From the NCBI RefSeq assembly GCF_003390335.1, contig NZ_QUOU01000001.1, positions 4,092,001-4,156,000 of the forward strand: a stretch of DNA of 64,000 nt, written 5' to 3'. The stretch comes from Thalassotalea euphylliae (lineage in GTDB: Bacteria > Pseudomonadota > Gammaproteobacteria > Enterobacterales > Alteromonadaceae). The notes under the pieces are model-generated. The model saw only the letters and a program-made list of their open reading frames with translations. It made no database searches and was not told where the DNA came from. This document shows, piece after piece, positions 55,499-63,017 of the stretch. Within the stretch, counting starts at the first letter, position 1, and each line of letters opens with the position of its first letter. The position numbers and the translations under genes are program-made.

Positions 55499-56998
55499 GT
55501 GAAAACAAACAAAATAAAATGCATAAAAATAATGGAGTACTTGTTTTTCCCGCTCTCATTAATGCTTGTTGGTTGTTCATCTACAAAAGATAGTTCCATC
55601 GATATTTCAGAAAACGCACCTAAACCAAATATACTTTTTATTTATACCGACGATCAGGCTCCTTGGGCTATTGGTAGTTCTGGGAACAAACAAGCTGTTA
55701 CCCCTAACATGGATGAGTTAGCTAAACTTGGAATATCTTTTCCAAATGGGTACACAACAACTCCAGTTTGCAGTCCATCAAGAGCAGGATTACTAACTTC
55801 TAAATATGGTTTTGAACTTGGCATTGATGACTGGATCAATACTCATTATAAACCTGCTGCGATGAATGGCTTAGAGCCGGAGTTAGGTTTGTCTCAAAAG
55901 GAAATAACTTGGCCGGAGTTATTGCAAGAAAATGGTTATTACACAGGATTAATTGGAAAGTGGCACTTAGGTATTCAGTCAGAGCATCACCCAACATTGC
56001 ATGGATATGATGAATTTATCGGTTTTACCAAGGGGGGAACTAAAACGTCAGACCCAGTTTTGGAAATCGATAGTATAGAAAAGAAGGTTAATGGTTTAAC
56101 AGCTGATATTCTAACTGATTACGCAATAGACTTCTTATCGCGCAAGAGCGATAAACCGTTCTTACTTTCTCTTCATTACAGAGCACCGCATACGCGTTGG
56201 TTGCCCGTTGCTCCTGAAGATGAAGCTCCATATAAAAATATGGATATAATCCTTCCTGATCCTGATTATCCAAATCTGAATGCTATAAAAAATAAGCGAT
56301 TCATGAAGGAGTACCTTTCAAGTGTACGCAGTGTTGATAGAAACCTTGGTGTTCTGATAGAACATTTGAAATCTCTGAGCCTATACGACAACACACTCAT
56401 CATTTTTACCTCTGATCACGGATACAACATGGGACATAACGGTATTTGGCATAAAGGCAATGGGCACTGGTTGTTAAATACGAAAGTTAAGAACGACAAC
56501 AAAAACATTCCAACTGATCAAAAACCTAACATGTACGACAACTCAATTAAGGTTCCAACTTTAGTAGTGTGGAAAGGAAAGATTCAACCAAGCTCAGTAA
56601 ATCTAACAACGTTATCAAATTTAGATTGGTTTCCCACACTAATGGATGTTGCGGGAATTGAATATGACGCGACTAATATTCGAGGAAAATCAGTGATGCC
56701 TGCTTTGTTAAACCCAAACAAGGTGATTTCTACTGACTATTATGCAGCTTACACTACGAAGCATCAGTCCATTACTGGTATGAGAATGTACAGTGACGGG
56801 AAGCATAAACTAGTAAAAGATTTCATAAATCCTAACCGAGACGAATTCTATGACTTGGTTAATGACTCAAAGGAAAGTTTCAACATCATATCATCGGATG
56901 TACAAGCACATAAAAATAAAATTAAAGAATTTAGCCAAATAATTTACGACACAATGATTAAGACAAATGATCCCTTGCAAGACTTGCTTCAGGAATAG
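55499..56998 (+). CDS. S1-type sulfatase lipoprotein (sulfatase E)
   Basis: A 499-aa sulfatase with lipobox LVGC (Cys26). Cys91 in TPVCSPSRAGLLTSK is the formylglycine precursor; metal ligands are in IYTDDQAPWAIG and FTSDHGYNMGHNG; IGKWHLGIQSEH follows. The DHG form of the second metal motif (His instead of Asn-Gly) and the HNGIWHKGNGHW loop set it apart from the other five, resembling sulfatases of a separate S1 subgroup, so it probably acts on a different sulfate position or sugar. The GTG start at 55499 has AGGA upstream. It stands between receptor 2 and sulfatase F with its own motif site. Confidence 0.9.
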   Translation: MKTNKIKCIKIMEYLFFPLSLMLVGCSSTKDSSIDISENAPKPNILFIYTDDQAPWAIGSSGNKQAVTPNMDELAKLGISFPNGYTTTPVCSPSRAGLLTSKYGFELGIDDWINTHYKPAAMNGLEPELGLSQKEITWPELLQENGYYTGLIGKWHLGIQSEHHPTLHGYDEFIGFTKGGTKTSDPVLEIDSIEKKVNGLTADILTDYAIDFLSRKSDKPFLLSLHYRAPHTRWLPVAPEDEAPYKNMDIILPDPDYPNLNAIKNKRFMKEYLSSVRSVDRNLGVLIEHLKSLSLYDNTLIIFTSDHGYNMGHNGIWHKGNGHWLLNTKVKNDNKNIPTDQKPNMYDNSIKVPTLVVWKGKIQPSSVNLTTLSNLDWFPTLMDVAGIEYDATNIRGKSVMPALLNPNKVISTDYYAAYTTKHQSITGMRMYSDGKHKLVKDFINPNRDEFYDLVNDSKESFNIISSDVQAHKNKIKEFSQIIYDTMIKTNDPLQDLLQE

Positions 56999-57040
56999 TT
57001 TTAAACACTGCAACTCTAAAATATTTTCATCGTGACTAGA

Positions 57041-57065
57041 TGAAAACTTAATATAAATCGTCTTT
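57041..57065 (+). promoter_or_regulatory. Shared ECF-type promoter motif upstream of sulfatase F
   Basis: TGAAAA (57041-57046), 12 nt, CGTC (57059-57062) preceded by T, then TTTAAG. It is 39-60 bases upstream of the ATG. Slightly weaker first box than the others. Confidence 0.55.
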
Positions 57066-57100
57066 AAGAAGGATAAGAAGTTTAAAGGCGATTTATACCA

Positions 57101-58642
57101 ATGATAAAAAACACAAAATGGTTAGCTTCACTTTCATTATTAACATTAATGGGGTGCCAACAACCAACTATCGATAATCAGAAAGAATCTAGCAATGCTC
57201 AGCTACCCAACGTCGTTATTTTCTATGTAGACGATCTGGGTTATGGTGACTTAAGCAGCTACGGCATGACTAAAACTCAGACACCTAGTGTTGATGCTTT
57301 GGCCGCTCAAGGAATTCGTTACACTGATGCTCACAGTTCTGCGGCAACTTGTACTCCGTCACGTTACTCGCTATTAACGGGGCAATATGCATTTAGAAAT
57401 GAAGCTGCGATTCTTCCCGGAGATGCGCCTTTAATTATTGACCACACAAAGCCTACCTTACCCAAAATGCTTAAGCGTGCAGGCTATAAAACGGCAGTTG
57501 TTGGCAAGTGGCATCTAGGACTTGGTGATGGATTCGTTGACTGGAATAAACCAGTTAAACCGGGACCATTGGAACTCGGCTTCGATTACAGCTTCTTAAT
57601 GCCTGCAACTGGTGACCGTGTGCCAACGGTATATTTAGAAAATCATGATGTCGTTGGTTTAGACTTTGATGACCCAATTGAAGTGAGTTACAAAGCGAGA
57701 ATTGGTGATAGACCTGTCGGGACTGAAAATCCAGAATTATTAAAGCAAACGGCAGATCTTCAACATAGTGCGACCATTGTAAATGGTATTAGCCGTATCG
57801 GTTGGATGAAAGGTGGTAAAGCTGCTGAGTGGGTTGATGAAGACTTTCCATTTGTATTTACCAATAAGGCTATTGAGTTTATAAAAGAATCAAAAGATGA
57901 TCCTTTCTTCCTGTTTTTTCCTTTTCATGACATTCACGTTCCTAGAGTTCCTCACGAGATGTTTGCGGGTAAATCCGGCATGGGTCCAAGAGGTGATGCA
58001 ATTCTTCAAATGGATTGGATGACAGGAAAAATCGTAGACGAGTTAAAAAAACAAGGCGTTTATGATAACACGTTAATTATCTTCTCAAGTGATAATGGTC
58101 CTGTAATGGATGATGGTTATGCGGATTTAGCTGAGGAGTTAAAAGGCAATCACGATCCATCTGGCGGTTTCAGAGGTGGTAAGTACAGCGCTTACGAGGC
58201 AGGCACTAGAGTTCCTATGATCGTAACTTACCCCAATGGAATAAAAGAATCTGGTGATAGTGACGCAATGATTAGCCATATCGATATATATAAATCACTA
58301 GCTTCATTAACAAATACTGAGCTTGATAAAGGAGAGGCAGTTGATAGTGAAGACCTTCTTGGTGCATTTTTAAATGCTAAAGCAAATGGACGAAGCGAAA
58401 TGCTTGAAGAGTCTTTTACGCTCTCTATTCGAAATGCTAATTGGAAGTACATTGAGCCATTTGACGGAACAACACCAGCTTGGTTGGCAAATAAAACGGC
58501 TATTGAGAACGGACTGATGTCTGAGCCTCAGTTGTTCAATATGAAAAGTGACCCTAAAGAGCGAGTAAATATAGCAGACAAGCACCCTGAAATAGTATCC
58601 AACTTACAAAAACGACTGGAAGAAATCAGGCAAGGTAATTAA
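57101..58642 (+). CDS. S1-type sulfatase lipoprotein (sulfatase F)
   Basis: A 513-aa sulfatase with lipobox LMGC (Cys19). Cys84 in HSSAATCTPSRYSLLTG is the formylglycine precursor; metal ligands are in YVDDLGYGDLSS and FSSDNGPVMDDG. It shares with sulfatase D the long conserved insertions (SFLMPATGDRVPTVYLENHD, FHDIHVPRVPHEMF, GPRGDAILQMDWMTG, FRGGKYSAYEAGTRVP), so D and F are paralogs now far apart on opposite strands. The mutarotase gene follows after 3 bases, so the two are one transcription unit. Confidence 0.92.
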   Translation: MIKNTKWLASLSLLTLMGCQQPTIDNQKESSNAQLPNVVIFYVDDLGYGDLSSYGMTKTQTPSVDALAAQGIRYTDAHSSAATCTPSRYSLLTGQYAFRNEAAILPGDAPLIIDHTKPTLPKMLKRAGYKTAVVGKWHLGLGDGFVDWNKPVKPGPLELGFDYSFLMPATGDRVPTVYLENHDVVGLDFDDPIEVSYKARIGDRPVGTENPELLKQTADLQHSATIVNGISRIGWMKGGKAAEWVDEDFPFVFTNKAIEFIKESKDDPFFLFFPFHDIHVPRVPHEMFAGKSGMGPRGDAILQMDWMTGKIVDELKKQGVYDNTLIIFSSDNGPVMDDGYADLAEELKGNHDPSGGFRGGKYSAYEAGTRVPMIVTYPNGIKESGDSDAMISHIDIYKSLASLTNTELDKGEAVDSEDLLGAFLNAKANGRSEMLEESFTLSIRNANWKYIEPFDGTTPAWLANKTAIENGLMSEPQLFNMKSDPKERVNIADKHPEIVSNLQKRLEEIRQGN

Positions 58643-58645
58643 CGA

Positions 58646-59788
58646 ATGCCGAAGTTAATCAATAGGCTTTTGCACTGCATGTTGTTGATATGCAGTGCGG
58701 TTTTTATCCCATTCGTATCAGCATCAAACTTTACCGTGGAAAAGGAACATTATGGGAAACTAGATGATGGGCGAGTAATAACAAAATATACACTAATAGG
58801 ACCGCAGATAAGATTATCTGCAATTAACTATGGAGGTATTATTACTTCTATTGAAGTGCCTGATAAATACGGTCAAATGGATGACGTAGTACTTGGTTAT
58901 GACCACCTACAAGACTACGAGCACAGGAATCGCTATTTTGGTGCAATTATAGGGAGGTTCGCTAATAGGTTAGAAAATGGCAAAGCCATGATAGACGGTA
59001 ACGTATTCGAGATCGAAAAGAATAGAGAACCTCACCATTTACACGGTGGCTCAATTGGTTTTGATAAAGTTGTTTGGGACGCCAATCCGAAAGTTACAAA
59101 TGAAAGCGCAAGCTTAATTCTAAAGTATCTAAGTAAAGATGGTGAAGCGGGGTATCCCGGAAATTTACATGTAACAATCACTTATACCGTTACCTCTAAG
59201 AACGAATTTATAGTCGAGTATCAAGCAAATACCGATCAATCAACAATCTTTAACCCTACTCAACACAGCTACTTTAATCTAAGCGGCAATCATGGCGATA
59301 AAGTAGATGACCATTTTTTAACTATTAACAGCAGTAACTATCTACCTCTAACCAAAGAATCTATTCCTTTAGGAATAGTTTCCAGCACTAAAGGCACACC
59401 TTTTGACTTTTCTGTAGCCACCAAACTAGCTAGCGTTTTTGATAACGAGCCAAAAGAGCTAGTTGATACGAACGGACTAGATCATTTCTGGGTGAGCAAA
59501 GAACAAAGAGGAGAGTTAACCAAGTTTGCTGAGTTGACTCATCCTAAATCAGGTAGGAAGTTAACTGTGTTTTCTACAGAAGTTGGAGGGCAAATATATT
59601 CAGGAAACTATTTAACCCCTTCGGTCGTCGGCAAGTACAACACGCCCTACCAACAGCGTTCTGGTATTTGTATTGAAACCGGGCAATATCCCAATAGTCC
59701 AAATAATAGTTTACCTACAGTTGTTGTTAAACCAGATGAAACCTTTTACTCAAAAACAATTCACGTTTTTTCATACATAAAGAGCTAA
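58646..59788 (+). CDS. Secreted aldose 1-epimerase (mutarotase)
   Basis: A 380-aa exported epimerase (signal sequence MLLICSAVFIPFVSA) that interconverts alpha- and beta-anomers of galactose. The family residues are in HHLHGGSIGFDKVVW (His near 131-133), FNPTQHSYFNLSG and the catalytic Glu in GICIETGQYPNSPN; GRFANRLENGK is the substrate-loop motif. Export to the periplasm fits feeding the Na+/galactose symporter with the correct anomer. It directly follows sulfatase F and ends 3 bases before IS256 copy 3. Confidence 0.92.
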   Translation: MPKLINRLLHCMLLICSAVFIPFVSASNFTVEKEHYGKLDDGRVITKYTLIGPQIRLSAINYGGIITSIEVPDKYGQMDDVVLGYDHLQDYEHRNRYFGAIIGRFANRLENGKAMIDGNVFEIEKNREPHHLHGGSIGFDKVVWDANPKVTNESASLILKYLSKDGEAGYPGNLHVTITYTVTSKNEFIVEYQANTDQSTIFNPTQHSYFNLSGNHGDKVDDHFLTINSSNYLPLTKESIPLGIVSSTKGTPFDFSVATKLASVFDNEPKELVDTNGLDHFWVSKEQRGELTKFAELTHPKSGRKLTVFSTEVGGQIYSGNYLTPSVVGKYNTPYQQRSGICIETGQYPNSPNNSLPTVVVKPDETFYSKTIHVFSYIKS

Positions 59789-60807
59789 ATTGACCCTGTA
59801 ACACATTTTGTGTAACTGCCAGTTTTAAATAACATCTTTTAATCGGTCTTCGAATTCGATCATAAATCGATTTAAGGCCGATTTCCAATTTCTTATCGGC
59901 ATCGTCCATTTTTTAGATGCCTGCTCAATAGCTAAGTAAACCACCTTTTTCGCCGAATCGTCATGTGGGAACAGCTTACGTTTCTTAATGGCTTTACGTA
60001 TAACTGAGTTCAGCGATTCAATAGCGTTGGTGGTGTAAATAGCTTTTCTGATATCTTCAGGGTAATTGAAGATGGTACTAACGTTTTGCCAGTTATTTCG
60101 CCATGAGCGAGAGATATTGGGATATTTACTGTCCCAGCGTTGCTCAAACTGCTCTAAGGCCATTAAGGCTTCATCTTCAGTTACCGATTGGTATATGCGC
60201 TTTAAATCAGCCGTGATGGCTTTGTAGTCTTTCCACGGCACAAACTTCAATGAATTACGCACCATATGAACAATACAAAGCTGAATTTGTGTGTCAGGAT
60301 AAACGGTATTAATTGCATCAGGGAAACCTTTAAGGCCATCGACACAGGCGATAAGGATATCTTTGACGCCACGGTTTTGAAGCTCCGTTAATACGTTAAG
60401 CCAGAACTTCGCGCCTTCGTTTTCTGATATCCACATACCTAGAAGTTCTTTATGGCCTTCGATATTCACGCCTAAGGCTAAGTAAATGGCTTTGTTGATG
60501 ACTTGCTTATCTTGGCGTATTTTTACAACCAAGCAGTCGAGATAGACGATTGGGTAAACAGCATCAAGCGGCCTGGCTTGCCACTCGACGACTTGAGCGA
60601 TAACCGCATCAGTCACACGAGAAATCAGTGTTGGTGAAACATCTGCATCGTACATTTCCTTGAATGTGGACACGATTTCACGAGTCGTCATGCCTTTGGA
60701 ATACAGATATAAAATCTTGTCATCCATTGACGTAAAGCGGGTTTGATTCTTTTTAACCAGTTGAGGCTCAAAACTAGAATCTCTATCACGAGGTGTATCT
60801 GTTCTGG

Positions 60808-61629
60808 TCAACTCCAGCCGGACACTTTTCTAAAAGAATTTTCATACTCTACTGGTGACAGATCACCATTAGCTGAATGCAGTCTTTCTAAGTTGTAATA
60901 CTTCATATAATCGACAACATCATTTTTCATATGCTCACGCGTAGGTTGAGCCACTTTAAGTAACCAATCATGTTTCAAACTGCCAAAGAACCTCTCCACT
61001 ACTGCGTTATCCCAACAGGCTCCCACATCACCCATACTCGCTCGAATACCAAATTGTTCGAGCAGCTGACGGTAACGCTTACTGGTGTATTGAGAGCCTC
61101 GGTCAGAGTGGAATACTAAGCCTTTAGCTGGTTTTCTCAGGTTATAAGCCCTAATCATGGCTTTCATCACTAAGTCAGTCGTCATACGTTTATCTATATG
61201 CCAACCAACAATGCGTCGAGAATATAAATCCATCACAACAGCAAGATACATCCAACCTTCGCCTGTTTTTAAATAAGTCACATCACCAGCCCAAATCTGA
61301 TTTGGCCCCAACGGATTAAAGTTCTGATTAAGCAAATTATCTGCAACTGCATCAGCATGCTTACGCTTCGTTGTTACCTTGTAGGCAACTCGCTGCTTTA
61401 CTTTCAGGTTCAACGCTTCCATGAGCTTTCGAGTTCTGTGCTTACCAATTTCAAAGCCTTCTTTGCGTAAGTTTTTATGTAGCTCGCGATAGCCCAAGCT
61501 TTCACGACTGCGTTTAAACAGCGCTTTAGCTCGCCGATATAAATGAAGCTCTTCTGCCGTAATTAACTTGGCTGGCCGTTTGAGCCATGCATAGTAAGCA
61601 GAGCGACTGACTTGCATCACAGCACACAT
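60808..61629 (-). CDS. IS3-family transposase OrfB
   Basis: A 273-aa protein identical to the OrfB at 28377-29198, with intact DDE residues (WAGDVTYLKT, FHSDRGSQYTS, NAVVERFFG). Expected to be made as an OrfAB fusion by -1 frameshifting. Confidence 0.92.
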   Translation of the reverse strand: MCAVMQVSRSAYYAWLKRPAKLITAEELHLYRRAKALFKRSRESLGYRELHKNLRKEGFEIGKHRTRKLMEALNLKVKQRVAYKVTTKRKHADAVADNLLNQNFNPLGPNQIWAGDVTYLKTGEGWMYLAVVMDLYSRRIVGWHIDKRMTTDLVMKAMIRAYNLRKPAKGLVFHSDRGSQYTSKRYRQLLEQFGIRASMGDVGACWDNAVVERFFGSLKHDWLLKVAQPTREHMKNDVVDYMKYYNLERLHSANGDLSPVEYENSFRKVSGWS

Positions 61630-61676
61630 CTTGCGGACGTCATGAGCCTGACTATTGGCTTTGACGAACTCGTACT

Positions 61677-61964
61677 TTACTTCATTTCTTTCGCAAAGAA
61701 GGCGCTTGCCTTTTTTAAGATCTCTTTCTCCATTTTGAGTTCTTTATTTTCTTTTCTGAGCCGTTTTAGCTCTGCTCGTTCATCTTCACTTAACGCATTA
61801 CCAGCTTGTTGTTGTTCAAGTTTCGCTTTCCAGTTATAAATGAGTTTAGTGGTGATCCCCAAAGAAGCTGCGGCTTGTGAGACCGTATAGCCTTGCTCAG
61901 TCACTAAGGCTACAGCTTCTTGTTTAAATTCGGTTGTATAGGTTTTGTTTTTTCGTTTTGTCAT
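61677..61964 (-). CDS. IS3-family transposase OrfA
   Basis: A 95-aa helix-turn-helix protein. It differs from copy 1 at four sites (SEDERAELKRLRKENKELKM here; SEGERAELKRLRKEVKELKV there). The A-AAA-AAG slip site near its end is conserved. Confidence 0.9.
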   Translation of the reverse strand: MTKRKNKTYTTEFKQEAVALVTEQGYTVSQAAASLGITTKLIYNWKAKLEQQQAGNALSEDERAELKRLRKENKELKMEKEILKKASAFFAKEMK

Positions 61965-62331
61965 TTAACACCTCAATATTGGAACATTGTCCTTTATTAA
62001 AGTGTCCGGCTCAATTAAACCAGTTCAATCTAAATCAATCTCGCCATCTTCTGTTCGTATAGTTTTGGGCGAATAGCCATTGCGTGAATTATCGTTGATG
62101 GATTGCTCATGACGAACATAACCAAGGTGTTCATCCAGCTCCGCATTAAGCGCAGCTTCAACCGTTACCTTGGTAAGCATTTTACGAAAGTTCGTTAAAT
62201 CTGCTTCCGTTTTGATGGATTTAGCCGCTTGCTTGGCAAAGACTTCAAGTTCTTTCTTGTTCATAACTACCTATCCTAAACCCTATATGGGTATTAATAA
62301 TAGGCAGTTACACAGATTTAGTTACAGAGTC

Positions 62332-63017
62332 ATTCCTTCTTCCGCGATGATTTGCTCATAGTGGTTTTCGTTAATGAAATCTTTAACCATAGTCCAATAG
62401 CTAATATCAAAACCTGTGTTTTCCGAATTTAATAAACGACCTGTCGGTAGACCATTACTTTTTCGTTCAAGCATTTCTTTGGCATTTAGCTTAAACATTA
62501 AATGTTGGATGTCTTTTTCGCCGAGGTTAAAGTAGGCATGGTTTGTTAAGTTAATAGGACTATCCATATCGCTCTTAACATTAAACCTAATATCCAAAGC
62601 GTTATCTTCTGATAAATGATAGCGAACATACAACTCTCGATTGCCGGGAAATCCATCTTCCAAATGCGCTAACGTTAACTTAAAAATTACTTGCTCATCG
62701 CTTTGCTTATATATTTCCCAATGCCTAAGAGATATATTATTTTCCCCTCCATGTAGGCAGTTTTTACCATCGTTTTTTCTCAATCGGTAAACAATGCCGT
62801 TCAAACTAAAAGAGGCGTTCGAAATTCGATTACAAACAGGACCACATGTAGCACCTAAGTAAAATAGGTCTTTCTCCAGTAACGCCTTATCTTTTGGAGT
62901 TACTGTCATTTCCAATAATTCACCATTACAAGGCACTAAAATTGAGGCTATCCTTGCCCCATAGTCTACGAGGAGGACTTTCATGCCATTGGAGTTAACG
63001 AGTTCAATACGTTGCAT
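62332..63017 (-). pseudogene. galM: Aldose 1-epimerase, 3' end removed by IS256
   Basis: About 228 native residues of a cytoplasmic-type mutarotase (no signal peptide): MKVLLVDYGARIASILVPCN, TCGPVCNRISNASFSLNG, NCLHGGENNISLRHWEIY and SPINLTNHAYFNLGEKD are the galM motifs with the first His and second His region. The IS256 end supplies the stop (ACT CTG TAA inside the terminal repeat, 62322-62324). The C-terminal third with the catalytic Glu is missing, so it is almost surely inactive. It overlaps galE by TAATG, so it belonged to a gal operon on the minus strand. The secreted mutarotase at 58646 may now substitute. Confidence 0.9.

Larger units (their letters stand above)
60800..62027 (-). mobile_element. 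IS3-family insertion sequence, copy 2, nested (1228 bp)
   Basis: It has the same length and ends as copy 1, in reverse orientation. It is flanked by a 3-bp target duplication ATC (60797-60799 and 62028-62030); deleting the IS and one ATC restores the IS256 sequence exactly. OrfA differs from copy 1 at four residues, so the two are not a fresh duplicate pair. Confidence 0.95.
59825..62264 (-). pseudogene. IS256-family transposase split by an IS3 insertion
   Basis: The N-terminal 79 residues (from 62264 down to about 62028) and the C-terminal part (60799 to 59825) are identical to the intact 402-aa transposases. The IS3 element was inserted after the residues GEIDLD. The N-terminal piece runs into IS3 sequence and stops; the C-terminal piece has no proper start. 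Confidence 0.95.
59792..62331 (-). mobile_element. IS256-family insertion sequence, copy 3, interrupted by an IS3 element
   Basis: Same ends as copies 1 and 2. Removing the nested IS3 (1228 bp) and its 3-bp duplication leaves 1309 bp, the normal length. The flanking octamers (GCTAAATT left, ATTCCTTC right) do not match. The right end truncates the second aldose 1-epimerase gene. Confidence 0.93.

Noticed and set aside
32464..57065. The shared GG-N-CGTC motif as a sigma-54 promoter
   Set aside because: Sigma-54 sites need GG and GC separated by 10 bases with a TTGC box; these sites lack it, and an ECF factor is encoded in the locus.
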